A stretch of DNA of 64,000 nucleotides. Origin: Microbacterium arabinogalactanolyticum. GTDB taxonomy: Bacteria > Actinomycetota > Actinomycetes > Actinomycetales > Microbacteriaceae. Shown here in pieces: positions 8,919 to 17,423 of this stretch. The stretch's first letter is position 1, and each line of letters opens with the position of its first letter. The notes beneath the pieces were generated by a model. It made no database searches. It was not told where the DNA came from and was given only the letters and a program-made list of their open reading frames with translations. A program made the position numbers and the translations under genes. The stretch is taken from positions 808,926 to 872,925 of the forward strand of contig NZ_BRZC01000004.1 of the NCBI RefSeq assembly GCF_030268005.1, read 5' to 3'.

Positions 8919-9653
8919 GTGAGCACCCGAGCCGCAGGCAGTCCCGATGTCCCCCAGCTCCCGCTTCTCGACGCCGCGGCGAACGACGCCGCCGTCGAGA
9001 TCAAACCGAGCTGGCGGGGATGGATCCACGCGGGCACCTTCCCCGTCGCGATCGCCGCGGGCATCGTCCTGATCGTGCTCGCGCACGGTGCCCCGGGCAA
9101 ATGGGCCGCCGCGGTGTTCATGGCCACCTCGCTGCTGCTGTTCGGCAACTCCGCGCTGTACCACCGCTTCAACTGGGGTCCGAAGACCAAGATGGTGCTC
9201 AAGCGCATCGACCACGCGAACATCCTGTTGCTGATATCGGGCACGTACACGCCGTTGGCGGTGCTGGCGCTGGAGCCCGGCAAGGGCACGCTGCTGCTGA
9301 TCATCGTGTGGAGCGGCGCGATCCTGGGCATCCTGTTCCGCGTCTTCTGGATCAATGCGCCGCGCTGGCTGTACGTCGCGCTGTACCTCGCACTCGGCTG
9401 GGCCGCGGTGATGTACATGGTCGACCTGGTGCAGGCCAACGTCGCCATGATGGTGCTGGTCTGCGTGGGCGGCGTGCTGTACACGATCGGCGCGGTGATC
9501 TACGCGATGAAGAAGCCCAACCCGTGGCCCGGCCACTTCGGCTTCCATGAGCTCTTCCACGTCTGCACCGTGCTGGCGTTCCTGTGCCACTGGACGGCCT
9601 GCCTGCTCATCTCGCTGGCGCCGCACGCGCCATCGCTGGGGCTCGCCGGCTGA
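8919..9653 (+). CDS. trhA: Hemolysin III / TrhA family seven-helix membrane protein
   Basis: 244 residues of the PAQR-related hemolysin III family, inner membrane, seven predicted helices from about residue 35. Family motifs seen: LFGNSALYHRF (helix 2, with the conserved SxxYH), IDHANILLLISGTYTP (helix 3) and FGFHELFHVCTVLAFLCHW (last helices, HExxH-like histidines). The family has been tied to membrane energetics and lipid homeostasis; hemolysis is an old name and not implied. GTG 8919 stands 6 nt after TAGAGT, i.e. leaderless. In many actinomycetes it lies next to uppS, greA and DUF4307 genes, as here. Confidence 0.93.
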   Translation: MSTRAAGSPDVPQLPLLDAAANDAAVEIKPSWRGWIHAGTFPVAIAAGIVLIVLAHGAPGKWAAAVFMATSLLLFGNSALYHRFNWGPKTKMVLKRIDHANILLLISGTYTPLAVLALEPGKGTLLLIIVWSGAILGILFRVFWINAPRWLYVALYLALGWAAVMYMVDLVQANVAMMVLVCVGGVLYTIGAVIYAMKKPNPWPGHFGFHELFHVCTVLAFLCHWTACLLISLAPHAPSLGLAG

Positions 9654-9727
9654 CACCGGGCGTCATCCGCTGCCGCGCCTGCGGTGCGGCGTGGCATCCT
9701 GACAGCTGAACGATCTGGAGGATCACC

Positions 9728-10201
9728 ATGGCCGACGTCGAGAGCTTCACCCTGGACCACACCGCCGTGCAGGCGCCCTACGTGCGCCTGATCGGCGTCG
9801 AGCGCGGCCCGAAGGGCGACGCCATCTCGAACTTCGACGTGCGCTTCGTGCAGCCCAACGAGGGCGAGATCCCCACCGCGGGCCTGCACACCATCGAGCA
9901 CACCATGGCGAGCGTGCTGCGCGACGAGATCGACGGCGTGATCGACTTCTCGCCGTTCGGATGCCGCACCGGCTTCCACCTGATCATGTGGGGCGAGCCG
10001 GCAGTGGTCGACGTCGTCGCGGCGGTCCGCGCGGGCCTGGAGTTCATCGCGGGCCCCGCGCAGTGGAGCGACGTGCCCGGCGTCTCGGCGGTGGAGTGCG
10101 GCAACTACCGGGACCACAGCCTGCACTCCGCCAAGGAGTGGGCGAAGCGGATCCTGGATCAGGGGATCAGCCAGGACGCCTTCCAGCGCGTCGGCGTCTG
10201 A
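9728..10201 (+). CDS. luxS: S-ribosylhomocysteine lyase
   Basis: Cleaves S-ribosylhomocysteine to homocysteine and DPD, the precursor of autoinducer-2; part of the activated methyl cycle. 157 residues, the normal LuxS length. Metal ligands: H54 and H58 in HTIEH and C124 in VECGNYRDH. The catalytic cysteine is C79 in GCRTGF. A good ribosome site GGAGGA lies 7 nt before ATG. No pfs or metabolic partner is adjacent. An AI-2E-family permease gene lies 3 kb away, but that family name does not prove AI-2 transport. The gene stands between trhA and a small convergent membrane-protein gene. Confidence 0.96.
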   Translation: MADVESFTLDHTAVQAPYVRLIGVERGPKGDAISNFDVRFVQPNEGEIPTAGLHTIEHTMASVLRDEIDGVIDFSPFGCRTGFHLIMWGEPAVVDVVAAVRAGLEFIAGPAQWSDVPGVSAVECGNYRDHSLHSAKEWAKRILDQGISQDAFQRVGV

Positions 10202-10218
10202 CGCGGGGAGAGCCCGCG
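10202..10218. terminator. Short GC hairpin between luxS and convergent gene
   Basis: CGCGGG (10202-10207) / CCCGCG (10213-10218) with a GAGAG loop, placed in the 19-base gap between two convergent stop codons. Short stem, no U-tract; position is the main argument. Confidence 0.4.
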
Positions 10219-10220
10219 GG

Positions 10221-10514
10221 TCAGCGCGTCGCGCCGCGGTCGTCGTCGGGCTCGGTCGGCGTGACGGTCTCGGCAGGCGCCTCGGCGCCGGCGGGACCTT
10301 CGGATGCCGCGGCCAGCTCGGCATCCAGTTCGTCCCGCACCTCTTCGCGGTAGCGGACCCGGCGGATGCGGCGGTTCATGTCCCAGATCAGCAGGATGAC
10401 GGCCGCGACGACCACGATCACGACGGCGAAGCCGGCGAAACCCGGGGTCACGATCTCGGGCGGGACGGTCGAGGTCGGCGTGGGCATGGGGGTGTTGTCG
10501 CCGAACAGGATCAT
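10221..10514 (-). CDS. Small single-pass membrane protein, unknown function
   Basis: 97 residues. A proline-rich N-terminus (PMPTPTSTVPP) is followed by one hydrophobic helix at about residues 26-45, a basic patch NRRIRRVRYREE and an acidic, alanine-rich tail. The orientation is probably outside-in with a cytoplasmic tail. I do not recognise a family. ATG 10514 has AAGG about 8 nt upstream; the frame stays open further up but without a ribosome site. It is divergent from the DUF4307 gene across about 95 bases and convergent with luxS. Similar small proteins sit next to DUF4307 genes in relatives, as far as I recall. Confidence 0.7.
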   Translation of the reverse strand: MILFGDNTPMPTPTSTVPPEIVTPGFAGFAVVIVVVAAVILLIWDMNRRIRRVRYREEVRDELDAELAAASEGPAGAEAPAETVTPTEPDDDRGATR

Positions 10515-10609
10515 GGTGCGCCTTTCATCCTCAGGTCGAATAACCTGGGAGTACCAGCCTATCCGCCGATGCGGAACGGCCCGTCCCTCCACGAAGGATC
10601 AGGAGACCC

Positions 10610-10996
10610 GTGACCACCGCACGCGAGCTCGATGAGCGCTATGGTCGCACCGGTCGCCGACGGCTGCCCTGGATCATCGGCGGCACCGTCGCGGCGCTGC
10701 TCGTGGGCGCGTTCGGCTGGATGACCGTGGTGAACGAGATGAGCACCGTGAGCGCCGACGACATGGGCTTCACGCTCAACGACGATCACAGCGTGGACGT
10801 CCGCTTCCAGTACACCGCGCCGCGCGGCGCCGACGTCGTGTGCGTGGTGCAGGCCCTCGACGAGGAGTTCGGCATCGTGGGCTGGAAGGTGCTCGAGATC
10901 CCGGCCTCGCAGAAGCACACCTCGGCGCTGGACGTGCGCATCCCGACCGTCGCGGCTGCGACGACCGGTTTGGTGAAGTCCTGCTGGGTCGCTTAG
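10610..10996 (+). CDS. DUF4307 family membrane protein
   Basis: 128 residues with the DUF4307 layout: N-terminal DERYG..R, one transmembrane helix at about 20-40, then an extracytoplasmic beta domain ending in VKSCWVA. Function unknown; in actinomycetes the gene commonly lies between greA and mca, and may be coupled to cell-envelope or thiol functions, which is inference. AGGAG precedes GTG 10610 by 5 nt. Its stop codon TAG is part of a TAGACT box (10994-10999) that probably drives greA. No mca homologue is present in the window. Confidence 0.85.
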   Translation: MTTARELDERYGRTGRRRLPWIIGGTVAALLVGAFGWMTVVNEMSTVSADDMGFTLNDDHSVDVRFQYTAPRGADVVCVVQALDEEFGIVGWKVLEIPASQKHTSALDVRIPTVAAATTGLVKSCWVA

Positions 10997-11015
10997 ACTC
11001 GTCCGCAAGACGACC

Positions 11016-11041
11016 GACGCCCCGGCCCACGCCGGGGCGTC
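11016..11041 (+). terminator. Strong hairpin in the greA leader
   Basis: Perfect 11-bp stem GACGCCCCGGC (11016-11026) / complement (11031-11041), loop CCAC, followed by TTGGC. It may end the DUF4307 transcript. It also lies downstream of a plausible greA promoter (TTGGTG 10970-10975, 18 nt, TAGACT 10994-10999), so it would be within the greA leader and could act as an attenuator. Confidence 0.7.
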
Positions 11042-11118
11042 TTGGCATATCCGCCGAGCCGCAGCAGACGGTTCGGAATCCTCAGCCCCTGAAGGGGCCC
11101 GCACCGAAGGAGCACGCT

Positions 11119-11607
11119 GTGTCCGCAGACGCTCAGGTACCGTTCCTCACGCAGGAGGCCTACGACCGGCTCGCCGAAGAGCTCGAACGCCTCTCGACCA
11201 CCGGTCGCGAGGAGATCGCCGCACGCATCGAGGCCGCCCGTGAAGAGGGCGACCTCAAGGAGAACGGCGGCTACCACGCAGCCAAGGACGAGCAGGGCAA
11301 GCAGGAGGCGCGCATCGTCACGCTCCAGCAGCTGCTGAAGACCGCGAAGGTCGGCGAGGCCCCCACCAGCCGCGGCATCGTCGAGCCCGGCACCGTCGTC
11401 ACCGCGATCGTCGCGGGTGGCGAAGAGGTGTTCCTGCTCGGCAGCCGCGAGATCGCCGTGGGCGCCGACATGGACGTCTACAGCGAGGCCAGCCCGCTCG
11501 GACAGGCCATCCTCGGCCTGAAGATCGGCGAGAAGACCAGCTACGAGGCTCCCAACGGCCGCGCGATCTCGGTCGAGATCACCGGCGTGGAGACCTACAC
11601 CGGCTGA
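11119..11607 (+). CDS. greA: Transcription elongation factor GreA
   Basis: Binds the RNA polymerase secondary channel and stimulates cleavage of backtracked RNA. 162 residues, near the family norm. The N-terminal coiled coil (about 1-80) has the REEIAARIEAAREEGDLKEN stretch with the tip acidic residues (D and E of 'GDLKENGGYHAAKDEQ'), and the C-terminal FKBP-like domain ends in the usual PNGRAISVEITGV. Start GTG 11119 has GAAGGAG 6 nt upstream. The leader of about 110 nt holds a strong hairpin. The gene is followed by a bidirectional terminator shared with the convergent threonine ammonia-lyase. Confidence 0.97.
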   Translation: MSADAQVPFLTQEAYDRLAEELERLSTTGREEIAARIEAAREEGDLKENGGYHAAKDEQGKQEARIVTLQQLLKTAKVGEAPTSRGIVEPGTVVTAIVAGGEEVFLLGSREIAVGADMDVYSEASPLGQAILGLKIGEKTSYEAPNGRAISVEITGVETYTG

Positions 11608-11624
11608 CCACGGCCCGGCACGGA

Positions 11625-11661
11625 AGAAGGCGGGATGTCCCTGAGGGGCATCCCGCCTTCT
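11625..11661. terminator. Bidirectional terminator between greA and ilvA
   Basis: Perfect 13-bp stem AGAAGGCGGGATG (11625-11637) / complement (11649-11661), with CCC/GGG extending into the loop. It lies between the convergent stops. The A-rich and T-rich outer ends provide modest U-tracts in each direction. Confidence 0.85.
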
Positions 11662-11688
11662 GCGTCTCGGAGTGCGAGAAGGCGGGGA

Positions 11689-12918
11689 TCAGTCCGCCAC
11701 GATCTCCGGCTCGAAGCCCGCCGCGCGCAGCGTGTCCAGGGCGAGCTGGGTGTGCTCGGGGCCGCGGGTCTCGATCGAGAGCTGCAGGATCATCTCGCTG
11801 ATCTGAAGGCCGTGCCCGTGCCGGGTGTGCAGCACCTCCATGACGTTCGCGCCGACCTGCGCGAGGATCTCGGAGACCTTCGCGAGCTGACCGGGGCGAT
11901 CGGGCAGCGGGATGCGCACGGTCGCGTAGCGGCCGGAGGCAGCGAGCCCGTGCGAGACCACGCGCTGGAGCAGCATGGGGTCGATGTTGCCGCCGGAGAG
12001 GATCGGGACGGTCTTGCCGGTGCCCTTGACCTTTCCCGCGAGGATGGCTGCGACGCCGACCGCGCCGGCCGGTTCGACGACCACCTTGGCGTGCTCGAGC
12101 AGCACCAGCAGCGCCCGGGCGATGTCGTCCTCGGTGACAGTGACGACCTCGTCCACGAGCTCCTGGATGATCTCGAAGGGGATGTCGCCGGGCCGGGCGA
12201 CCAGGATGCCGTCGGCGATCGTGGGGTGCGTGGTGATCTCGACCGGCTCCCCCGCCTGCAGCGACGGCGGCACGGCGGCGGCGTTCTCGGCCTGCACGCC
12301 GATGACCCGCACCGTGCGTCCGGCCTCCGCGGCCGCCTGCTTGATGGCGGCGGCGACACCGGCGATCAGCCCGCCGCCGCCGATGCCCATGATCACGGTG
12401 TCGACGTCGGGGACGTCCTGGAAGATCTCCAGTCCGAGCGTCCCCTGACCGATGATCACGTCGCGGTGGTTGAACGGCGGGATCAGCACCGCACCGGTGC
12501 GCTCCGCGAACTCGGCCGCGAGGCGCAGCGAGGTCGCCACCGTCTCGCCCTCCAGCACCACCTCGGCGCCGTAGCCGCGCGTCGCCAGCAGCTTCGGCAC
12601 CGGCACGCCCAGCGGCATGAAGATCGTCGCCGGGATGCCGAGGGACTGCGCAGCGAGCGCGACGCCCTGCGCGTGGTTTCCGGCGGACGCCGCGACCACG
12701 CCGCGCGAGCGCTCCTCGGCGGTGAGCTGGGCGAGCCGGTACGTCGCACCGCGGATCTTGAACGAGCCCGTGCGCTGCAGATTCTCCATCTTCAGCAGCA
12801 CCGGCGCCCCGACGATGTCGCTGAGCGCGCGCGACAGCTCGGTCGGCGTGTGCGAGATCACCTCGGACAGGCTCTCGGCTGCGGCTGAGAACTCCGCCAG
12901 GCTCGGGACTGCGGTCAT
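11689..12918 (-). CDS. ilvA: Threonine ammonia-lyase with C-terminal ACT domain
   Basis: PLP enzyme deaminating threonine to 2-oxobutyrate, the first step toward isoleucine. 409 residues. The PLP lysine is K54 in RTGSFKIRGA; the glycine-rich phosphate loop GIGGGGLIAG follows near residue 183. Residues about 330-405 form an ACT-like regulatory domain. This length and single ACT domain match the IlvA/TdcB intermediate type common in actinomycetes, so catabolic versus biosynthetic use is not certain. Its ATG overlaps the stop of the upstream permease gene (ATGA), so both are read from the permease promoter. Confidence 0.92.
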   Translation of the reverse strand: MTAVPSLAEFSAAAESLSEVISHTPTELSRALSDIVGAPVLLKMENLQRTGSFKIRGATYRLAQLTAEERSRGVVAASAGNHAQGVALAAQSLGIPATIFMPLGVPVPKLLATRGYGAEVVLEGETVATSLRLAAEFAERTGAVLIPPFNHRDVIIGQGTLGLEIFQDVPDVDTVIMGIGGGGLIAGVAAAIKQAAAEAGRTVRVIGVQAENAAAVPPSLQAGEPVEITTHPTIADGILVARPGDIPFEIIQELVDEVVTVTEDDIARALLVLLEHAKVVVEPAGAVGVAAILAGKVKGTGKTVPILSGGNIDPMLLQRVVSHGLAASGRYATVRIPLPDRPGQLAKVSEILAQVGANVMEVLHTRHGHGLQISEMILQLSIETRGPEHTQLALDTLRAAGFEPEIVAD

Positions 12919-14111
12919 CGATTCCTCCTCGTCCGCTCACGCGGGACTGTGCTCCAGATGAGATCGGCGGCGGGCTCCTCGCCCGTGCGCCAGGCGCCGG
13001 TGCTGATGGTCACCGCCGCGACGTTGATGAAGGCCGCCAGCGGGACGGCGAACAGGGCACCCGGGATGCGGGCGATCATCGCGCCTCCCGCGACGACGAG
13101 CACGACGGCAAGCGGATGCACCTTCACCGCCGAGCCCATCAGGATCGGCTGCAGGATGTGCCCCTCCAGCTGCTGCACGAGCAGAACGACGCCGAGCATC
13201 GCCAGGGCGATCCAGGGGCCGTTGTACACGAGCGCCAGGAACACCGCCACAGCCCCGGTCACGACGGCGCCGACGATCGGGACGAACGATCCGAGGAACA
13301 CCAGCACGGCCACCGGAATGGCCATCGGCACCCCGAGGAGAGCGGCGCCGACGCCGATGCCCACGGCGTCGATGCCCGCGACCAGCATCTGCGTGCGCGC
13401 GTAGTTGATCACGGTCTCCCAGCCGTTGCGAGCCGCGGCGTCGACGGCGGGCCTCGCCGTGCGGGGAAAGAGCCGCAGCGTCCACTTCCAGATGCCGCCG
13501 CCGTCGGCCAGCAGGCAGATCAGGATGAACAGCGAGAGCACGGCGCCCGTGAGCACCTCCGCCGCCGTGCCGGTGACCGCGCCTGCGGCGCTCCACAGCC
13601 AGTTCTGCTGCTCGGTGAGCAGCGTCTGCAACTGCGCAATGTAGCCGTCGATGTCGGAGGCGGTGAGATGGAACGGACTGTCGAGCAGCAGGACCTTGAG
13701 CTGCTCGATGGCCACCAGCGTCCTCTCCTGGACGTCCTGCCATTGCGCGCGCACCTGCCAGATGACCAGCCACAGCAGGCCCGCCACGATGGCGATCGTG
13801 CCGATGACCGTGGTGGCGATGGCCAGCCAGCGCGGGAACCGCGCGCGGAGCATGATCTGGAATGCCGGCCACAGCAGTGCCGTGATCAGGATTCCCACCA
13901 TGAGCGGGATAACGAGCGCCTTGAGCAGCATCACCAGCCAGATGAACAGGGCGATGGCCCCGGCGATGACGAGCAGACGCCACGCATACGCGGCGGTGAC
14001 GCGCAGCGGCTTGGGCACCGCCTCGTCGACCTCGGTGGTGACGGTGCGGTCCGTCACCGGCGGATAGTGGCGGAACGGATTGCGGAACCTCGGTGTGGGG
14101 TTGTCGCTCAT
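12915..14111 (-). CDS. AI-2E family (PerM-type) transporter
   Basis: 398-residue polytopic membrane protein. After about 40 soluble residues there are paired helices (about 47-110), a central amphipathic region with the family pattern QVRAQWQDVQERTLVAIEQL, then further helices ending near 365. The motif GVPMAIPVAVLVFLGSFVPI is typical of the last pore segments. Members include the AI-2 exporter TqsA and Na+/H+ antiporters, so substrate is open; luxS lies 3 kb away. ATG 14111 is 6 nt after TAGAAT, a probable leaderless start. The stop overlaps ilvA. Confidence 0.88.
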   Translation of the reverse strand: MSDNPTPRFRNPFRHYPPVTDRTVTTEVDEAVPKPLRVTAAYAWRLLVIAGAIALFIWLVMLLKALVIPLMVGILITALLWPAFQIMLRARFPRWLAIATTVIGTIAIVAGLLWLVIWQVRAQWQDVQERTLVAIEQLKVLLLDSPFHLTASDIDGYIAQLQTLLTEQQNWLWSAAGAVTGTAAEVLTGAVLSLFILICLLADGGGIWKWTLRLFPRTARPAVDAAARNGWETVINYARTQMLVAGIDAVGIGVGAALLGVPMAIPVAVLVFLGSFVPIVGAVVTGAVAVFLALVYNGPWIALAMLGVVLLVQQLEGHILQPILMGSAVKVHPLAVVLVVAGGAMIARIPGALFAVPLAAFINVAAVTISTGAWRTGEEPAADLIWSTVPRERTRRNR

Positions 14112-14180
14112 TGTGCAATTCTACGTACGCTCCCCCGCCGCGCCCCGTTCCGTGTCGGAGGGCCCGGATAGCCTGAACGG

Positions 14181-15440
14181 GTGACGTCGACGACCACCTC
14201 CCTCAGCGCCGGAGAAGCGCGCCGGATCACCCTCGCCGCACAGGGCTTCTCCCGACGGATGCCGGATGCCGTGGCATCCCGCCACCTGCACCGGGCCATG
14301 GATCGCCTGGGCGTGCTGCAGATCGACTCCGTGAACGTGTTCGCACGCTCGCACTACATGCCGATGTTCTCGCGGCTCGGCGCCTACGACACGGCGCTGC
14401 TCGATCGATCGTTCCTCTCCCGCACGACGCACTACGTCGAGTACCTCGCCCACGAAGCCGCCTTCATGCCCGTCGAGGACTGGGCTCTCTGGGACTTCCG
14501 GATGCGGGCGTGGCGGCACCGGGCATCCCGGCCGGACAGCTGGATGCACGCGAACGCGCGCACGCTCGACTGGGTGCGCGCCGAGCTGCGCGATCGGGGC
14601 CCGCTGCGGCCGGCGGATCTGCGCGACGATGCGCCGCGCGAGCGGGGGCCCTGGTGGGACTGGGATGCCGCGAAGTCGGCGCTGGAGCACCTCTGGCGCT
14701 GCGGCGAGGTGGCGATCGCCGGACGGATCGGGTTCGAGCGGCGCTACGGCCTGGCCGAGCAGATCGTGCCCGCGAACGTGCTGGCGGCCCCGGTGCCCGA
14801 GCGGGACGCCCTGCGCGAGCTGGTGCGCCGCGCCGCGCGCTCCTACGGGGTCGCGACGGTCGCCGATCTGAACGACTACTACCGGTTCCGGGACCAGTCC
14901 GCCGTGCGCGCGGCGGTCGCGGACCTCGTCGATGCCGGCGAGCTGGAGCCTGTGGCCGTGCGGGGCTGGGATCGTGGCGGGAGGGCGGTGTCCGCCTGGC
15001 GGCACCGCGACGCCGCGCTCCCCCGCCGCATCGACCGCGCGGCCCTGCTGACGCCGTTCGATCCGGTGGTGTGGTTCCGTGACCGCGCCCTGCGGGTGTT
15101 CGACTTCGACTACCGGATCGAGATCTACGTCCCCGCGCACAAACGGCGTTACGGGTACTACTCGCTGCCTGTGCTCGTCGGCGACAGGATCGTCGGGCGC
15201 ACCGACCTGAAGGCGGATCGCGCGGCCTCCGTGCTGCGCGTGCAGTCGGCGTGGTGGGAGCCGCAGGCGCGGCCCGAGGCCGACGCCCCGCGGATCGCCG
15301 AGGAGCTCGTCCGGGCGGCCGCCTGGCAGGGTCTGGAGCGCATCAGCGTGTCGGGGTGGGGTGACGCGACGGATGCCGTGGCGCGGGCGCTGCACGGCGG
15401 CGAGGCGCCCCTCGACCGCCACGCGCACCCGCGGGAATGA
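14181..15440 (+). CDS. YcaQ/AlkX-type winged-helix DNA glycosylase
   Basis: 419 residues of the HTH_42 family, DNA glycosylases that unhook interstrand crosslinks or remove bulky N-alkyl purines. The catalytic loop near residues 44-50 is LGVLQIDS, i.e. Q-phi-D, as in AlkX/YcaQ rather than the Q-phi-Q of AlkZ (family knowledge). ARSHYMPMFSRLG follows, a conserved DNA-binding segment; LTPFDPVVWFRDR is the usual C-terminal domain motif. GTG 14181 lies 6 nt after TAGCCT (14169-14174), a leaderless start. Divergent from the AI-2E permease, with 69 bases shared. Ends at a strong bidirectional terminator. Confidence 0.88.
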   Translation: MTSTTTSLSAGEARRITLAAQGFSRRMPDAVASRHLHRAMDRLGVLQIDSVNVFARSHYMPMFSRLGAYDTALLDRSFLSRTTHYVEYLAHEAAFMPVEDWALWDFRMRAWRHRASRPDSWMHANARTLDWVRAELRDRGPLRPADLRDDAPRERGPWWDWDAAKSALEHLWRCGEVAIAGRIGFERRYGLAEQIVPANVLAAPVPERDALRELVRRAARSYGVATVADLNDYYRFRDQSAVRAAVADLVDAGELEPVAVRGWDRGGRAVSAWRHRDAALPRRIDRAALLTPFDPVVWFRDRALRVFDFDYRIEIYVPAHKRRYGYYSLPVLVGDRIVGRTDLKADRAASVLRVQSAWWEPQARPEADAPRIAEELVRAAAWQGLERISVSGWGDATDAVARALHGGEAPLDRHAHPRE

Positions 15441-15468
15441 GAAAGGCCCCGCCGGAGCGGGGCCTTTC
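15441..15468. terminator. Bidirectional terminator between ycaQ-type gene and lemA
   Basis: Perfect 12-bp stem GAAAGGCCCCGC (15441-15452) / complement (15457-15468) with CGGA loop, directly after the TGA of the glycosylase gene and 2 bases from the lemA stop. Flanking AAA/TTT give U-tracts in both directions. Confidence 0.9.
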
Positions 15469-15470
15469 CG

Positions 15471-16037
15471 TCAGAACTGCACGCGGGGTGGTTCTGAGAT
15501 CGCGTTGCCGTCGGCGACCTCGAAGAACTCGCGCTCGGTGAAGCCGAGGCCCCGGGCGAACATGTTGTTGGGGAACACCTTGATCTTGGTGTTCAGCTCG
15601 CGCACGCCGCCGTTGTAGAAGCGACGGGCCGCCTGGATCTTGTCCTCGGTGTCGACCAGCGAGTGCTGCAGCTGCAGGTAGTTCTGGCTGGCCTGAAGCT
15701 GCGGGTAGGCCTCGGCCACCGCGAACAGACTGCGCAGCGCCTGCTGGAGGTGTCCCTCGGCGACTCCGGCCTCAGCGGGGCCCGTCGCGGAGAGCGTCTC
15801 AGCTCGTGCCCGGGTGACGCCCTCGAACACGGACTTCTCATGGGCCGCGTAGCCGCGTACGGTCTCGATCAGGTTCGGGATGAGGTCGGCTCGGCGCTTG
15901 AGCTGGACGGTGATGCCGCTCCACGCCTCGTCCACGCGCACGTTCAGCTGCACGAGTGAGTTGTAGGTCGACCACAGATAGATCCCGATGAGCACGACGA
16001 TGCCCACGATGATCAGTACCGGCCACAGCCATTCCAT
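15471..16037 (-). CDS. lemA: LemA family membrane-anchored protein
   Basis: 188 residues: an N-terminal transmembrane helix (about 4-26, WPVLIIVGIVVLIGIYLW) followed by a four-helix coiled domain with YNSLVQLNVRVDEAWSGI, VQLKRRADLIPNLIETVRGY and the C-terminal RRFYNGGVRELN, all LemA hallmarks. Function is unknown in general. ATG 16037 has an AGAGGGGGC ribosome site; a TAGGAT box about 25 nt further upstream overlaps an inverted repeat GGATC-AA-GATCC. No peptidase or DUF2207 partner follows, unlike many lemA operons. It is downstream of nothing on its strand, so likely monocistronic. Confidence 0.9.
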   Translation of the reverse strand: MEWLWPVLIIVGIVVLIGIYLWSTYNSLVQLNVRVDEAWSGITVQLKRRADLIPNLIETVRGYAAHEKSVFEGVTRARAETLSATGPAEAGVAEGHLQQALRSLFAVAEAYPQLQASQNYLQLQHSLVDTEDKIQAARRFYNGGVRELNTKIKVFPNNMFARGLGFTEREFFEVADGNAISEPPRVQF

Positions 16038-16109
16038 GGATGCCCCCTCTTGGATCTTGATCCATCCTATGTGCGCGACTCTGCGCATCGGCTGGACGAC
16101 AGGCGGTTC

Positions 16110-17423
16110 TCAGGCTCCGAGAATGCGCTCGAGATGCCTGTTGCCGAACACGCGCTTCGGGTCGAGCCGGTCGCGCAGGGCGATGAAGTCGTCGAAGCGC
16201 GGGTATCGCTCCCGGAGCTGCTCGGCCTCCAGGCTGTGCAGCTTGCCCCAGTGCGGGCGTCCGCCGTGCCGGAGCATGATCTGCTCGACGGCGTCGAAGT
16301 AGGGGCGCGGATCGGTGCGCCAGTAGCGGTGCACGGCGATGTACGCGCTGTCGCGCCCCGAGGCGGTGGACAGCCACAGATCGTCGGATGCCGCGAAGCG
16401 CACCTCGACGGGGAACTCGATCCGCCAGCCGCGATCGGCGACGAGTGCCCGCACCTCCTCGAAGGCGGGCACGAGGTTTTCGGCGGGGATCGCGTACTCC
16501 ATCTCGCGGAATCGCACGTTGCGGTGGTGGATGAGCACGCGGTGCGACTCGTCGGAGTACTCGCCGTCGCCGGTCAGCTTGACCGCGAGCCGGTTGAACG
16601 GCGGGATGATCGCCGGGACGGCGCGGCTCACCGCGCAGAAGGCGCCGAAGACGCCGTTGGTCAGCACGGTCTCGTCGAGCCAGTGCTGCACCGGAGGGAT
16701 CGGATGCCGCTTCGCGGACTCCGGCAATCGTGTCTGCGTCTTCTTCAGCGCCACGTCGGTGTGCGGATGCCAGTAGAACTCGAGGTGGTCGGCCGCGGCT
16801 GCCTGCTCGTGCACGGTCTCGAGCGTCTCGCCGAGCGGCGCGGGCGCGTCCACGGCGTGCAGCACGAACGCCGGCACGCACTGCAGGGTCACCTCCACGA
16901 CCACGCCGAGCGCCCCGAGGCCGACGACGGCGCCGGGCAGCAGTTCGCTGTCGTGGGTCTCGTCGATGCGCAGGAACTCGCCGTCGGCCGTGATGAGAGT
17001 CAGGCCGCGCACCTGCGTGGCGATCCCGCCGAATCCCGTGCCGGTGCCGTGCGTGCCGGTGGAGATCGCGCCGGCGATGGACTGCCGGTCGATGTCTCCG
17101 AGGTTCTCCATGGCAAGGCCGTAGGGGCGCAGCAGCGATGGGATGCGATGCAGCCGGGTGCCCGCGAGCAGCGTGACGCGTCCGGTGGCCGCGTCCGCCG
17201 AGACGAGGCCCTGCATGTCGTCCAGTTCCAGCAGCACGCCCGGAGCGACCGCGATGCCGGTGAAGCTGTGGCCTGCGCCGATCGCCTTGACCGTGAGGCC
17301 CTGGGATGCCGCCGCCTTGACCGCGCGCTGCACACCCTCGGGCGAGCGCGGGCGTTCCACCCGCACGGGGCGCACGGATGCGGAGCGCCCCCAGTTCTGC
17401 CAGGTTCCGCCGGGACGCGTCAT
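16110..17423 (-). CDS. D-arabinono-1,4-lactone oxidase family flavoprotein
   Basis: 437-residue VAO/PCMH-type FAD enzyme related to aldonolactone and alditol oxidases. The FAD domain occupies about 1-180: AIGAGHSFTGIAV with H52 in the position of the covalent flavin histidine, and GDIDRQSIAGAISTGTHGTG for the pyrophosphate. The C-terminal ALO domain ends with HWGKLH and RLDPKRVFGNRHLERILG, typical of the group. The natural substrate cannot be judged. Its ATG overlaps the stop of the upstream PLP-enzyme gene (ATGA), so the two form a coupled pair, an arrangement I have seen in other actinomycetes. Confidence 0.9.
   Translation of the reverse strand: MTRPGGTWQNWGRSASVRPVRVERPRSPEGVQRAVKAAASQGLTVKAIGAGHSFTGIAVAPGVLLELDDMQGLVSADAATGRVTLLAGTRLHRIPSLLRPYGLAMENLGDIDRQSIAGAISTGTHGTGTGFGGIATQVRGLTLITADGEFLRIDETHDSELLPGAVVGLGALGVVVEVTLQCVPAFVLHAVDAPAPLGETLETVHEQAAAADHLEFYWHPHTDVALKKTQTRLPESAKRHPIPPVQHWLDETVLTNGVFGAFCAVSRAVPAIIPPFNRLAVKLTGDGEYSDESHRVLIHHRNVRFREMEYAIPAENLVPAFEEVRALVADRGWRIEFPVEVRFAASDDLWLSTASGRDSAYIAVHRYWRTDPRPYFDAVEQIMLRHGGRPHWGKLHSLEAEQLRERYPRFDDFIALRDRLDPKRVFGNRHLERILGA

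Noticed and set aside
9654..9727. Possible SAM or homocysteine-responsive leader before luxS
   Set aside because: The 74-base gap is too short for a SAM riboswitch and shows none of its conserved stems.
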